Origin: Campylobacter sp. RM5004
GTDB lineage: Bacteria > Campylobacterota > Campylobacteria > Campylobacterales > Campylobacteraceae
Length of the DNA: 64,000 bases
Direction: 5' to 3'
Assembly (NCBI RefSeq): GCF_022369455.1
Contig: NZ_CP059599.1
Coordinates: 1,844,743 to 1,908,742 of the forward strand
The position numbers were made by a program, and so were the translations under genes. This document shows, piece after piece, positions 1-9,229 of the stretch. Under the pieces are notes generated by a model. It was not told where the DNA came from. It searched no databases and saw nothing but the letters and a program-made list of their open reading frames with translations. Numbering within the stretch: the first letter of the stretch is position 1; the number at the start of each line of letters is the position of its first letter.

Positions 1-488
<488 letters not shown>

Positions 489-568
489 TTAATTAAGCAA
501 ATTATAACTATTTTAGTTACAATCTAATAAAAAATTATCAAATTTTATTTACTCAAAAAAGGTTTGTT

Positions 569-1387
569 ATGCAAGATTTTATTAGTAAAAGAATAAAAAG
601 CCTACCTCCACTCAATGAAAGCACACTAGAAATTCAAAGAATTTGCAATGATGAAGGTGCGTCTTTAAAAGACTTAGCAAAAGTAGTAGAAAAAGACCCA
701 ATGCTTACTGCAAATATCCTTAAATCAGCAAATTCCCCGCTTTATGGATTTTCAAGAGAAATTAGTAGTGTTGATAGAGCTGTTAATTTATTTGGAATGA
801 CAACAATTAAAGGTTTTGCTTTAAATGCAGCAGTAAAAAATTCGTTTAAGATTAATTTAAGTGCATACAATATGGACGAAGCAAAATTTGCAAAAATCTC
901 AACAATGCAAAATTCACTAGCAATAAACTGGCTAAGCAAAGGTAGTGATGATGTAAAAAAAGTTGTAATTCCTGCTTCGTTTTTGCTAGAAATTGGAAAA
1001 ATTATAATATCTGCTGAACTAATAGAAACTAATAAAGCTAATGAATTTAAACAAGGCTTAAGCGAACTTAAAAACATAAGAGAATTAAGCGAGTATGAAA
1101 AACAATTTTTGGGAATGAGTAGTGAAGAAGTAACTTCTATGATTTTTGATAAATGGAATCTTGAAGTTGATATGATTGATGCTATTTTTTATAGCGTAAC
1201 TCCAGAAAAAGCAAGTAATGATATAAGAAACAATGCAGTTGCTTTAAATATCGTTTCAAACTTAGTAAATATTTTTGGAATTTTTAATGAAGAAATAATG
1301 GTTCAATGTATCTTAGATGCTAAAAATAATGGATTATTAGGGGATAAATTAATAGAAGCTATTAAAGTAGTAGAACAAGATGCTTGA
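569..1387 (+). CDS. HDOD domain signalling protein
   Basis: A 272-residue protein that is almost wholly one HDOD domain, a catalytically inactive relative of HD phosphohydrolases used in bacterial signalling. The family pattern is clear: LPPLNESTLEIQRICND near residue 12, then VVEKDPMLTANILKSANSPLYG and a helix-rich core. No receiver, GGDEF or EAL domain is attached, so the input and partner are unknown. It overlaps the RNase R gene by 8 bp, so the two are probably co-translated. The role is inferred from the family: HDOD proteins often act in motility, c-di-GMP or stress signalling. Confidence 0.85.
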   Translation: MQDFISKRIKSLPPLNESTLEIQRICNDEGASLKDLAKVVEKDPMLTANILKSANSPLYGFSREISSVDRAVNLFGMTTIKGFALNAAVKNSFKINLSAYNMDEAKFAKISTMQNSLAINWLSKGSDDVKKVVIPASFLLEIGKIIISAELIETNKANEFKQGLSELKNIRELSEYEKQFLGMSSEEVTSMIFDKWNLEVDMIDAIFYSVTPEKASNDIRNNAVALNIVSNLVNIFGIFNEEIMVQCILDAKNNGLLGDKLIEAIKVVEQDA

Positions 1388-3290
1388 ATTCTTAGAAAAT
1401 ATTAGACAAGGTTTTAATAAATTAGAAGCTAATTCAAAGCAAAAAGAACTAATAAAAGTCTTATTAACAGAAAAAATCGTAAGCGAATACAATAATAAAA
1501 TCTATTTTAACAATGGATTTTATTATGGCAAAATGGATATAAACTCAAAAGGAGATGGCTTTTTACAAGCCTCTTTTTTAGAGCGTGATTTGCTCATAAG
1601 ATCAAAAGATTTACATTCAGCAAGATACGGCGATATAGTAATTGCTAAGAAAAATAAAGTAAAAAAAGGTCGCCCTAGTGCAATAGTTGTTTTGGTATTA
1701 AAAAGAGAAGAAGAATTTTCTTTAGTTATTACTCAAATGCTAAAAAATGTGATATTTGGTAAATGCTTTAAAACAGGGCTTTTAAGACAGCTTAGCGTAT
1801 CTCAAAAATCACTTAAAGCACTTCCTATTGGAACAATTTTAAAAATTGATAATGCAAGCTCTAATGTAGTAGAAGTGCTAGGTCATATTAGTGATAACAA
1901 AGTAGATGAAAAAATATCAATGGCTTTATATGATAGAGTTGAAGTTTTTGATAAAGCTTGTTTAGATGAAGCAAATGCTTATGCTGGAAGTGTTGATATT
2001 AGCTTTTATCCAAATAGGCTTGATTTAAGAGCTTTGCCATTTTGCACTATTGATCCTATTCATGCAAAAGATTTTGATGATGCTATTTATTTTGATGAAA
2101 AAAATGAGATTTTATATGTAGCAATAGCCGATGTTAGCGAGTATGTAAGAGCTTTTGGCGCACTAGATAATGAAGCTTTAAAGCGTGGATTTAGTATATA
2201 TTTTCCACACAAGAGCATTCCTATGTTGCCACGCGTTTTAAGTGAAGGAATTTGTTCGCTAAATCCTAATGAGGATAGGCTTTGCTTTGGTTTTAAAATA
2301 TATTTTGAAAGCTCAAAAGTAATAAAAGAAGAAATTTTTGAAGGAATAATTAATTCAAAAAGAAGATTTAATTATGATGAAGTTGATGAATATTTTCAAA
2401 ATAGAATTGATTTAAAAGAATGCAATTATATCTACGCTCTAAATGAACTTACACAAAAATTAAGAAATAATAGACTAAATAAAGGCTTTAATTTCTTAAC
2501 CGAAGAGCTTAGAATGGAAATTGATGAAAACTGGCAAATTAAAAAAACATATTACGAGCAATCAACAAGGTCTCATCAATTAATTGAAGATTGTATGCTT
2601 TTAGCAAATAAAGCAGCTGCGAAAATGTGTCCTGATTTAGCGATTTTTAGAAACCACAGAAGTCCTAATTACAATAAAATCACTGCTATGTATGAAGAAT
2701 TACAGCTTTTAGGGATTGAGTTTAGTGGTGGCGAAAATATTTACGAAAATATTAAAAATATTCAAGCTTTAGCAGATGAATTAAACATTCGTGCAGAAGT
2801 AGATAAAATCATAATTCGCTCTATGAAAAAAGCTGAATATGGACATGAAAATGCTGGGCATTTTGCTTTAGGATTTGATAGATACTCGCATTTTACAAGT
2901 CCTATTAGAAGATATTCGGATTTGATTTTGCATAGATTATTAAAAGCTCTTATGCAAAAAAATGATAAATTATTTTCATATTTAAGCACTAATTTAGAAA
3001 ATAAATGCTTTGAAGTAAGTTCTCTTGAAAGGCTTTCAGATAAGGTTGCAATGGATTTTTGTGATAGAGTATATGCAAGGTATTTTCATCAAAATATAGG
3101 CAAGAGATTTTATGTAAAAATTACAAAAAATGAAGAAATTACGATAGGAATTTTAGATGATGAGTTCAAGGGTGCAAGAATTTTTATAGCAAACCCAAAT
3201 GTGCCATTATTTTCTAGAGTTTTGGTTGAGATTTATGAAGTAGATTTAATAAGCGCTAAGGTTTTTGCTAGGATAGTTAAAGATGTATGA
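1380..3290 (+). CDS. rnr: Ribonuclease R (VacB/RNase II family 3'-5' exoribonuclease)
   Basis: Degrades structured RNA processively from the 3' end. At 636 residues it is shorter than the E. coli enzyme (about 813), as is usual in Campylobacter. The RNB catalytic centre is visible near residue 221 as TIDPIHAKDFDDAIYFD, whose aspartates bind the metal ions. PHKSIPMLPRVLSEGICSLNP and GHFALGFDRYSHFTSPIRRYSD are further RNB blocks. N-terminal cold-shock/OB regions precede it, and a short divergent S1-like segment ends the protein. It sits between the HDOD gene and holA with 8-bp overlaps on both sides, which points to a single operon. Confidence 0.95.
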   Translation: MLEFLENIRQGFNKLEANSKQKELIKVLLTEKIVSEYNNKIYFNNGFYYGKMDINSKGDGFLQASFLERDLLIRSKDLHSARYGDIVIAKKNKVKKGRPSAIVVLVLKREEEFSLVITQMLKNVIFGKCFKTGLLRQLSVSQKSLKALPIGTILKIDNASSNVVEVLGHISDNKVDEKISMALYDRVEVFDKACLDEANAYAGSVDISFYPNRLDLRALPFCTIDPIHAKDFDDAIYFDEKNEILYVAIADVSEYVRAFGALDNEALKRGFSIYFPHKSIPMLPRVLSEGICSLNPNEDRLCFGFKIYFESSKVIKEEIFEGIINSKRRFNYDEVDEYFQNRIDLKECNYIYALNELTQKLRNNRLNKGFNFLTEELRMEIDENWQIKKTYYEQSTRSHQLIEDCMLLANKAAAKMCPDLAIFRNHRSPNYNKITAMYEELQLLGIEFSGGENIYENIKNIQALADELNIRAEVDKIIIRSMKKAEYGHENAGHFALGFDRYSHFTSPIRRYSDLILHRLLKALMQKNDKLFSYLSTNLENKCFEVSSLERLSDKVAMDFCDRVYARYFHQNIGKRFYVKITKNEEITIGILDDEFKGARIFIANPNVPLFSRVLVEIYEVDLISAKVFARIVKDV

Positions 3291-4230
3291 AGCAGAATTT
3301 AACAAAATAAAAAACAAATTAGCTAATGCTTTTATGCTCTATGGAAGTTGTAGATTAAGCATATTTTTAAATCTTGAAATAATAAAAAGTGCTGATAAAA
3401 GCGATGAGAGATTAATCCTAAGAGATAGCGATTATAAATTGGAAAAAGCTATTAATTTTCTAGGAGAAAGCTCGTTATTTTCAAATTCAAAACTACTCGT
3501 ATTGGAATTTGAAAAAGGAATTTCAAATAAGGATTTAAAAGAAATTTTAAAATGCGTAAATAGTGAAAATAGACTAATTTTAGCTATTTATGAAACAAAA
3601 GCTTTAAAAGATTTAGAGCTAGTTATGAATAATAATTTTGTTAGATTTTTTGATAAAAAAACTAGCTTTGAGCAGATTAGTTTATTACAAGATGTAGCGA
3701 ATTTTTACAATATAAAAACAAATGAAATAGCCTTGCAATATCTTCAAAAAAATTACGAATTTGATATTTTTAAAGCAGGTTGTGAGCTTTTAAAATACCA
3801 AAATCAAATTCTTGATATAAATACTTTAAAAGAGCATTGCGAAGTTGATAATGCTTTAGGTTTTGATGATTTTTTAAGAAATTTTTTAAATACAAAAGAG
3901 CCAAAAGAATATATTTATAAAATCATAGAAAACGAAGATGAAATTGCACTAATTAATAAACTTTATTCAAGTCTTTTAAGATTATTTACGATTAGCTCAA
4001 ATCTTAAAATAAATGGCAGAATTGATTATAAAGTTGCTTTTGGATATACACCACCAAGGCAAGTTTGCGTTGAATTAGAAAATCAAGCTAGAAAATTATC
4101 TAAATTTTATGAAGAAATTTTTGCTATTTTACTTGATGCTGAATATGAAATAAAGCTAGATAGCAATAATTCTTCAAAAGAAATTATGTATTCAAATCTA
4201 TTAAAGATTTATTTTTTAATAAACTCATAA
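3283..4230 (+). CDS. holA: DNA polymerase III subunit delta
   Basis: Delta subunit of the clamp loader, which opens the beta sliding clamp. The 315-residue protein has the divergent HolA layout: an N-terminal AAA-like region without a working Walker A motif (MLYGSCRLSIFLN near residue 20), a middle LLVLEFEKGIS strand, and a C-terminal helical collar. Position immediately after rnr agrees with the C. jejuni gene order. The 5' end overlaps rnr by 8 bp. Positions 3505-3524 resemble the dispersed 20-bp repeat of this window and encode EFEKGIS. Confidence 0.85.
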   Translation: MYEAEFNKIKNKLANAFMLYGSCRLSIFLNLEIIKSADKSDERLILRDSDYKLEKAINFLGESSLFSNSKLLVLEFEKGISNKDLKEILKCVNSENRLILAIYETKALKDLELVMNNNFVRFFDKKTSFEQISLLQDVANFYNIKTNEIALQYLQKNYEFDIFKAGCELLKYQNQILDINTLKEHCEVDNALGFDDFLRNFLNTKEPKEYIYKIIENEDEIALINKLYSSLLRLFTISSNLKINGRIDYKVAFGYTPPRQVCVELENQARKLSKFYEEIFAILLDAEYEIKLDSNNSSKEIMYSNLLKIYFLINS

Positions 4231-4320
4231 AATATTAAGTTTAAATTGCTAAAATCTTGCCTTGCTTTATGCAAAATTCCTTGCTTAATTTAATTAGGCT
4301 TAATATCCAAAAGGAGAATC

Positions 4321-4704
4321 ATGAGACATTATGAGGTTTTATTCATCGCAAAGCCAACGCTAACAGATGAAGAATTAAAGGCGAGAGTTGAGTTTGTTAA
4401 AGAAACTCTAGTTAAAAATGGTGCTGAAATTGCAAATACTATTGAAATGGGTGCTAGAAAATTAGCTTACCAAATTGATAAATATGAGCGTGGCGTATAT
4501 TATGTAATATATTTCAAAGCTCCAGGTGCTTTAATTAAAGAACTTGAGCGTGTTTTAAAAATTACTGAAGATATTATCAGATTTTTAATCGTTAAATATG
4601 AAAACAGACGCGAAATCGCTGCGTGGGAAATACTTTCTCAAGGCAAAAGATTAGGTAAAAAAGAAAATAAAAAAGAAGCAAAGGCTGAAACTCCAGCAGA
4701 GTAA
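4321..4704 (+). CDS. rpsF: 30S ribosomal protein S6
   Basis: Small-subunit ribosomal protein that binds S18 on the platform of the 30S subunit. The 127 residues start [18 protein letters not shown], the typical S6 first strand, and continue with [22 protein letters not shown]. The C-terminus has a lysine/glutamate-rich tail ([15 protein letters not shown]) that is common in this class. An AAAAGGAGA ribosome binding site precedes the start. It leads the classic rpsF-ssb-rpsR operon with gaps of about 10 bp. Confidence 0.97.
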   Translation: MRHYEVLFIAKPTLTDEELKARVEFVKETLVKNGAEIANTIEMGARKLAYQIDKYERGVYYVIYFKAPGALIKELERVLKITEDIIRFLIVKYENRREIAAWEILSQGKRLGKKENKKEAKAETPAE

Positions 4705-4714
4705 AGGATAAAAA

Positions 4715-5230
4715 ATGAATAAAGTTATTCTAATAGGTCGTTTAGTAAGAGATGTTGAGATAAAAACCATTAGCACTACTGGAAATGCGGTAGTAAATAA
4801 CGCTATTGCTGTTAGTAGATATAGAACTTCAAACACAGGCGAAAGAATAGAAGAAACTTTATTTATAGATGTAGTTTTTTATAATAGATTAGCAGAAATT
4901 GTAGGGCAATATTTAAGAAAAGGCTCAAAACTTATGGCAGAAGGTTATTTACAACAACAAAATTGGGTTGATACTGCGACAAATCAAAATCGCTCAAAAA
5001 TTCAACTTGTAGTTGAAAATATGGAAATGCTTGATAATAAGCCTGAAGAAACTAATGCTGCTAGAAACAATGTTCAAGCTAATAATAACTACGCTAGACC
5101 TACTCAAAATAATTATCAGCAAAATAATTTCTCAAGAGAGAATAATTCATATCAAAAACAAAACAATTTTGCTGAAGAAAGAAACAATTATAACTATAAC
5201 TCTTCTTATGATGAAGAGATACCATTTTAA
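4715..5230 (+). CDS. ssb: Single-stranded DNA-binding protein
   Basis: Coats single-stranded DNA in replication, repair and recombination. The OB-fold occupies about residues 1-105 (MNKVILIGRLVRDVEIK, then a TLFIDVVFYNRLAEIVGQYL block). A flexible linker rich in asparagine and glutamine follows, and the protein ends in the acidic tip DEEIPF that recruits partner proteins. At 171 residues the length is normal. It lies between rpsF and rpsR, the conserved arrangement. Confidence 0.97.
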   Translation: MNKVILIGRLVRDVEIKTISTTGNAVVNNAIAVSRYRTSNTGERIEETLFIDVVFYNRLAEIVGQYLRKGSKLMAEGYLQQQNWVDTATNQNRSKIQLVVENMEMLDNKPEETNAARNNVQANNNYARPTQNNYQQNNFSRENNSYQKQNNFAEERNNYNYNSSYDEEIPF

Positions 5231-5240
5231 AGGATAAATC

Positions 5241-5501
5241 ATGGCAGAAAAAAGAAAGTATTCAAGAAAATATTGCAAATTTACAGAAGCAAAAGTTGAT
5301 TTTATTGATTATAAAGATACAGCATTATTAAAACACGCTTTATCAGAGCGCTTTAAAATAATGCCAAGAAGATTAACAGGAACAAGCAAGAAACACCAAG
5401 AAATGGTTGAGCTTGCAATTAAAAGAGCAAGAGCAGTTGCATTAATTCCTTATGTATGCGACCGCAAAAATGTAGTAACAAACCCATTTGAAGGTTTATA
5501 A
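5241..5501 (+). CDS. rpsR: 30S ribosomal protein S18
   Basis: Small-subunit ribosomal protein that pairs with S6. The 86 residues include the family pattern [23 protein letters not shown] split over the N-terminus and [15 protein letters not shown] in the middle. It ends the rpsF operon and is followed within 6 bp by a strong stem-loop that serves as a terminator. Confidence 0.97.
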   Translation: MAEKRKYSRKYCKFTEAKVDFIDYKDTALLKHALSERFKIMPRRLTGTSKKHQEMVELAIKRARAVALIPYVCDRKNVVTNPFEGL

Positions 5502-5506
5502 TAATT

Positions 5507-5525
5507 AGGCTAGATTTTCTAGCCT
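5507..5525. terminator. Stem-loop terminator between rpsR and the convergent gene
   Basis: AGGCTAGA and TCTAGCCT form a perfect 8-bp stem with a TTT loop. It lies 6 bp after the rpsR stop and overlaps the end of the leftward gene at 5519, so it can serve both strands. Confidence 0.7.
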
Positions 5526-5893
5526 ATAAAATATTCTTTATATTTTTCATCAAATTCTTTTATCAAAACACAATCAACACCAACATTAGCAGCCTTAACA
5601 ATAGCTTCATCGTTAGTTGCAAGGGTTAAAATCTTGCTATCGAACAAGTATTTTTCAGCTAACAAAACGCTATCTGTTAAAATATTAATATTTGGGATTA
5701 TATATTCACACAAAGCCGCGTTTGATTTTAATACTTCACTTAAAGTATTGCAAAATAAAGCTTTTTTCATATTATTTTTAGCTAGATATTCGTTTTTATA
5801 TTCAATACAACTTATTTTGTTTTCGTTAATTCCTATTTCAAATTCCACGGAATTAAATTGATTTTTAATATAGCTAAGTCCATAAATTATCAT
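5519..5893 (-). CDS. Hypothetical protein
   Basis: A 124-residue protein that I do not recognise. It has no signal peptide or membrane segment. The C-terminal half (ILTDSVLLAEKYLFDSKILTLATNDEAIVKAANVGVDCVLIK) has an alternating alpha/beta look. Positions 5828-5845 carry a copy of the dispersed repeat in frame, encoding EFEIGI near residue 17. The start overlaps the stop of the upstream small gene by 4 bp (ATGA), so the two are translationally coupled. It converges on rpsR. Confidence 0.6.
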   Translation of the reverse strand: MIIYGLSYIKNQFNSVEFEIGINENKISCIEYKNEYLAKNNMKKALFCNTLSEVLKSNAALCEYIIPNINILTDSVLLAEKYLFDSKILTLATNDEAIVKAANVGVDCVLIKEFDEKYKEYFIG

Positions 5894-6135
5894 TTTATAT
5901 CCTTTATAATTTTTTCAAGATATGTGATTTCATTCATAAAATTCATTTGTAAATATTCTAAATTATCATAAATATTTGCTAATTCTTCATCATTTGCTTT
6001 TGATATTTTTAGCTTAATTTCATTGTAATTTATATTAAATTGATTTTCTTTTAGAATATTTATCTTTAAATTATTATAAATTTGCTCTAATTTTTGTAAA
6101 TCTTGCAATTTTTCCAAACAAGTAATTTTTTTCAT
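5890..6135 (-). CDS. Small coiled-coil hypothetical protein
   Basis: An 81-residue, lysine- and asparagine-rich, helix-forming protein starting MKKITCLEKLQDLQKLEQIY. The frame stays open further upstream, to a TTG at 6177, but the ATG at 6135 has a good AAAAGGAAAAAG ribosome binding site just before it, so I prefer that start. It is coupled to the next gene by an ATGA overlap. Its size and helical nature resemble small flagellar chaperones, and a flagellin lies next door, but no family motif supports that, so the function is unknown. Confidence 0.5.
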   Translation of the reverse strand: MKKITCLEKLQDLQKLEQIYNNLKINILKENQFNINYNEIKLKISKANDEELANIYDNLEYLQMNFMNEITYLEKIIKDIK

Positions 6136-6213
6136 CTTTTTCCTTTTTTTTAATTTTATTAAATCTAAATTAATCAAACTCCCCCACCATTAAGCGCTCA
6201 CGCTAATGCTTCT

Positions 6214-8361
6214 ATGAACAATAGAGCTATTGATAGCTCACTTTCAAAGCTAAACTCAGGTTTTAGAATTAATAGTGCTGCTGATGATGCTTCAGGTATG
6301 GCAATTGCAGATAGCTTAAGAAGTCAAGCTAGTTCACTTGGTAAGGCTATTATGAATGCTAATGATGCTATTGGTATTATTCAAACAGCTGATAAGGCTA
6401 TGGATGAGCAAATTAAAATACTTGAAACTATTAAGAATAAAGCTATTCAATCAGCTCAAGATGGTCAAACAACTGAGACAAGAAAGGCGCTTCAAGCTGA
6501 TATTTCAAGACTTATGGAAGAGCTTGATAATATTGGTAATACTACATCATTTAACGGTCAAAAGCTACTATCTGGAACGTTTTCAAATAAGGAGTTTCAA
6601 ATTGGTGCTTATTCAAATGAGACTGTTAAGGCTAGTATTGGGGCAACTACAAGTGATAAGATTGGTTTAACTAGGTTTGAGACTGGGCATAATGTAAGAC
6701 AAAGTGACCTTGCATTAGGAGATAAGATTAATTTAACATTTAAAAACGTAGATGGGATTAATGACTTTACATTTGAACCTGTACAAATTACTAATGGCAA
6801 TAAAGTTGGTGCTGGACAAGGTTTAGGTTCATTAGTTGAAGCTATTAACAAAGCTACTGATAAAACTGGTGTAAAAGCTTCTGTTACAGTTGAGAGTGTA
6901 TTCGAGCAACCTATTAAAGCAGGAACTACATTTGAAGGCTTTAGTATAAATGGTGTAACTATTGGCTCAATTGAAGTTAAAGACAAAGATGGTAACGGTG
7001 CTTTAAGAGCTGCTATTAACTCAGTTAAAGATCAAACGGGAGTAGAAGCTTCTGTAGATAGTAAGGGTAGGCTTGTATTAAATAATAGAGATGGTCGTGG
7101 TATTAAGATAACTGATGGGGTGGATAAGAACTTAGATATTGCTGCAAATCAAGGTGTTAATAATCCAGATAAGCATGTTTTATATGTAAACGATGCAAAC
7201 ACTCCAGCTAATAAAGGTCAAAAAGTTATAGACTTAGCATTAGAAGCAAGTTGGACAACAGGTCAAAGTAACGGTCAGGGTAACGGCGCTCCTGCTGGTA
7301 ACGTAGCAGGTTCAATCTTTAATGATAAAAATACATTTGAAGATATTCAAAAAGCACACTATGAATTAGATGCAAGGATTGCAGGGGACGGTGCATCTAA
7401 AGGTAAAGCTGCTGCTTTAGCTGCAACTAATGGAGAAATAGATTTACAAAATGTTACTGCTGAAGCTATAGGTGCTTTAAACCTTGCTGTAAACCAAAAC
7501 CACACAGCGAATGCTAGCCCAGAGATGATTGCAGCTTCTGCAGCATTAGCTGAAATTAAAGATGCTGGTAACAACCCACAGACAATAAGTGATGCTAATA
7601 ATAGAATTGATAAAGCTATGGAAGCGTTACAGAAAATTGTAGATATGGGTAAAGGTAAGACTATGAATACAGCTGATGGTGAAAACGCAATTGCAGCTCA
7701 TGCTATGCAACAATTCTTAAAAGGTCTTAAAGAAGGTATTAACGAACCAAATAGAGAAGGCCTTAAAGATATGATTGGTCTTACAAACGATACTAAAACT
7801 AACTTCGGAAGACTTAGCCTTGTATCAACTAACGGTAAAGACATAGTTGTAGAAGCAAGTAGAGATATTATAAATGCCAATGGAGATTTTGAGAAATTAA
7901 ACATTACTAGCACTATTGGTTATGATAAAAATGTTAGCGAAAAAACTGTTTCATTAAGAGAAACAAACTCTAAGATTGATAAAGAAACAGCAGATGCAAT
8001 GGGTTATAATTCAAACGATTGGCAAGCAAGTGAAACTGCGGACAATAAGAATGGATATGCAGCAGGTGTTATGACACTAAAAGGTGCTCAAGCTATGATG
8101 AATATTGCTGAATCAGCTCAAAAAGCTCTTGAAGCAATTCGTTCAGACCTTGGTTCTGTTCAAAACCAACTTGTTTCAACTGTAAATAACATTTCAGTTA
8201 CTCAAGTAAACGTTAAAGCTGCTGAAAGTAATATTAGAGATGTTGACTTTGCAGAAGAAAGTGCTACATTTAGTAAGCACCAAATACTAGCTCAATCAGG
8301 TGTTTATGCAATGAGCCAAGCTAACGCTGTTCAACAAAACGTAATGAGATTATTACAGTAG
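6214..8361 (+). CDS. Flagellin lacking its extreme N-terminus
   Basis: Filament protein of the flagellum. The N-terminal D1 region ([21 protein letters not shown]) and the C-terminal D1/D0 region (ending [12 protein letters not shown]) are classic, with a long variable middle of roughly 400 residues. Normal flagellins start MGFRINTNVAAL. Here homology begins at the twelfth residue (TTA AGC GCT CAC at 6190), and upstream the frame reads I-N-Q-T-P-P-P back to a stop at 6166 with no start codon. The ATG at 6214 is only an internal methionine and has no ribosome binding site. The product would lack most of D0, so it is either silent, a recombination donor, or a rearrangement junction. Confidence 0.85.
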   Translation: MNNRAIDSSLSKLNSGFRINSAADDASGMAIADSLRSQASSLGKAIMNANDAIGIIQTADKAMDEQIKILETIKNKAIQSAQDGQTTETRKALQADISRLMEELDNIGNTTSFNGQKLLSGTFSNKEFQIGAYSNETVKASIGATTSDKIGLTRFETGHNVRQSDLALGDKINLTFKNVDGINDFTFEPVQITNGNKVGAGQGLGSLVEAINKATDKTGVKASVTVESVFEQPIKAGTTFEGFSINGVTIGSIEVKDKDGNGALRAAINSVKDQTGVEASVDSKGRLVLNNRDGRGIKITDGVDKNLDIAANQGVNNPDKHVLYVNDANTPANKGQKVIDLALEASWTTGQSNGQGNGAPAGNVAGSIFNDKNTFEDIQKAHYELDARIAGDGASKGKAAALAATNGEIDLQNVTAEAIGALNLAVNQNHTANASPEMIAASAALAEIKDAGNNPQTISDANNRIDKAMEALQKIVDMGKGKTMNTADGENAIAAHAMQQFLKGLKEGINEPNREGLKDMIGLTNDTKTNFGRLSLVSTNGKDIVVEASRDIINANGDFEKLNITSTIGYDKNVSEKTVSLRETNSKIDKETADAMGYNSNDWQASETADNKNGYAAGVMTLKGAQAMMNIAESAQKALEAIRSDLGSVQNQLVSTVNNISVTQVNVKAAESNIRDVDFAEESATFSKHQILAQSGVYAMSQANAVQQNVMRLLQ

Positions 8362-8370
8362 TAAAAACAA

Positions 8371-8388
8371 ATAAGATTATTACAATAA
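8371..8388 (+). repeat. Duplicated flagellin 3' end scrap
   Basis: Ten bases after the flagellin stop, and in the same frame, the sequence reads ATA AGA TTA TTA CAA TAA (I-R-L-L-Q-stop). It repeats the true end ATG AGA TTA TTA CAG TAG. It looks like the tail of a second flagellin copy. Confidence 0.5.
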
Positions 8389-8395
8389 TTCTAAG

Positions 8396-8417
8396 GGGAG
8401 CACTCGCTCCCTTTTTT
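8396..8417 (+). terminator. Rho-independent terminator after flagellin
   Basis: GGGAGC and GCTCCC form a 6-bp GC-rich stem with an ACTC loop, followed directly by six T residues. Confidence 0.85.
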
Positions 8418-8511
8418 AAATTTTAAAAATCAATTTCCTACTTTAAATTCTTTAAAACTTGATAATTTAAGCATAATTAGTATAAGATAACGATTACAAA
8501 AGGAGTAGAAT

Positions 8512-8754
8512 ATGAATGTAACAATTACTATGAACGATAATCCAAAAATGTTGAAGATTTTTAAGGAGATTGCAAAGGGATTTAATGAACCTATAAAAAT
8601 CAAGAAAAATAAAAATAAATTAGATGATTTTTATAATAGTAAAGAATTTTTAGATTCTATAAAAGAAGTAAAAGAATTAAAAGCTGCATATTTACGTGGG
8701 GAGATAAAAGGGCAGAGTTTTGAAGAGTTTAAGGCCGAGATGGAAAAACTATGA
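8512..8754 (+). CDS. Antitoxin of a type II toxin-antitoxin pair
   Basis: An 80-residue protein encoded directly upstream of a YafQ-like toxin and overlapping it by 4 bp (ATGA), the usual antitoxin-first arrangement. The sequence starts MNVTITMNDNPKMLKIFKEI, a strand-then-helix start like RelB/DinJ-type DNA-binding domains, and ends with a charged helical region that would wrap the toxin. A strong AAAAGGAG ribosome binding site precedes it. The assignment rests mainly on its partner; the family of the antitoxin itself is uncertain. Confidence 0.75.
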   Translation: MNVTITMNDNPKMLKIFKEIAKGFNEPIKIKKNKNKLDDFYNSKEFLDSIKEVKELKAAYLRGEIKGQSFEEFKAEMEKL

Positions 8755-9029
8755 GTAAATATCAAATATTAAAATCAAAAGGCTTTAAAACTGATTTTAA
8801 AAAACTAAGTAAAGAAGATAAAAAACTAACACTAGATATTATCAAACGCCTTGCAAATGATGAAGTCTTAGAGCCGATTTATAAAGACCATGCATTACAA
8901 GGTAGATTTAAAGGTTATAGAGATTGTCATGTGAAAAACGATTTGGTGCTAATTTACGAAAAAGATAAAAACATTCTAACACTAACTTGCATTAATATTG
9001 CAAACCACAGCAATTCGTTTAAAAAATAA
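8751..9029 (+). CDS. YafQ/RelE-family mRNA interferase toxin
   Basis: A 92-residue toxin of the RelE/ParE superfamily, YafQ branch, which cleaves mRNA on the ribosome. The family pattern is plain: FKTDFKKLSK near the N-terminus, then HALQGRFKGYRDCHVKNDLVLIYE with the histidine and lysine/arginine residues used in catalysis, and a closing LTCINIANHSNSF strand and tail. It overlaps its antitoxin gene by 4 bp. The pair faces modB, with a large hairpin and two dispersed repeats between them. Confidence 0.88.
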   Translation: MSKYQILKSKGFKTDFKKLSKEDKKLTLDIIKRLANDEVLEPIYKDHALQGRFKGYRDCHVKNDLVLIYEKDKNILTLTCINIANHSNSFKK

Positions 9030-9049
9030 TTTAATGATTTAATAAAATT

Positions 9050-9069
9050 CAAATTCCTAATTCAAATTC
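9050..9069 (-). repeat. Dispersed 20-bp repeat, AATTAG variant
   Basis: On the minus strand it reads GAATTTGAATTAGGAATTTG. It lies just after the toxin stop. A second copy in the same orientation is at 9212-9228, and a perfect hairpin lies between them. Confidence 0.75.
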
Positions 9070-9100
9070 TTTTTATTTAGTTTTAACCACTCTTGAGACT

Positions 9101-9141
9101 ATTATTACAAACTAGCAATTTATTTGCTAGTTTGTAATAAT
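9101..9141. terminator. Perfect 18-bp inverted repeat between convergent genes
   Basis: Arms 9101-9118 and 9124-9141 are exact reverse complements around a 5-base TTTAT loop. The structure sits between the toxin gene and modB, which converge. It may act as a two-way terminator. The length and perfection of the stem also fit a small mobile-element relic. Confidence 0.55.
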
Positions 9142-9211
9142 AATGCGAGTGAATACTAAGAGTTAAGATTTTAAAATTTTATGCCTTATTTAGTAAAAGT
9201 TTAAATACTTA

Positions 9212-9228
9212 GTTCCTAATTCAAATTC
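9212..9228 (-). repeat. Dispersed repeat copy after modB
   Basis: GTTCCTAATTCAAATTC, a partial copy of the repeat with the AATTAG centre, 2 bp from the modB stop. Confidence 0.65.
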
Positions 9229-9229
9229 T

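Noticed and set aside
742..1077. Open frame on the minus strand inside the HDOD gene
   Set aside because: A shadow of the real gene: no start signal and amino acid make-up typical of antisense AT-rich DNA. Similar antisense frames in flagellin, rnr, pgi, flgE and others were left out for the same reason.
5890..6177. Longer form of the small leftward gene from the TTG at 6177
   Set aside because: The extra residues are low-complexity lysines and the ATG at 6135 has a proper ribosome binding site.
6169..6213. Upstream extension of the flagellin frame as a true N-terminus
   Set aside because: It reads I-N-Q-T-P-P-P with no start codon and does not match any flagellin head; only the codons from 6190 on are homologous.
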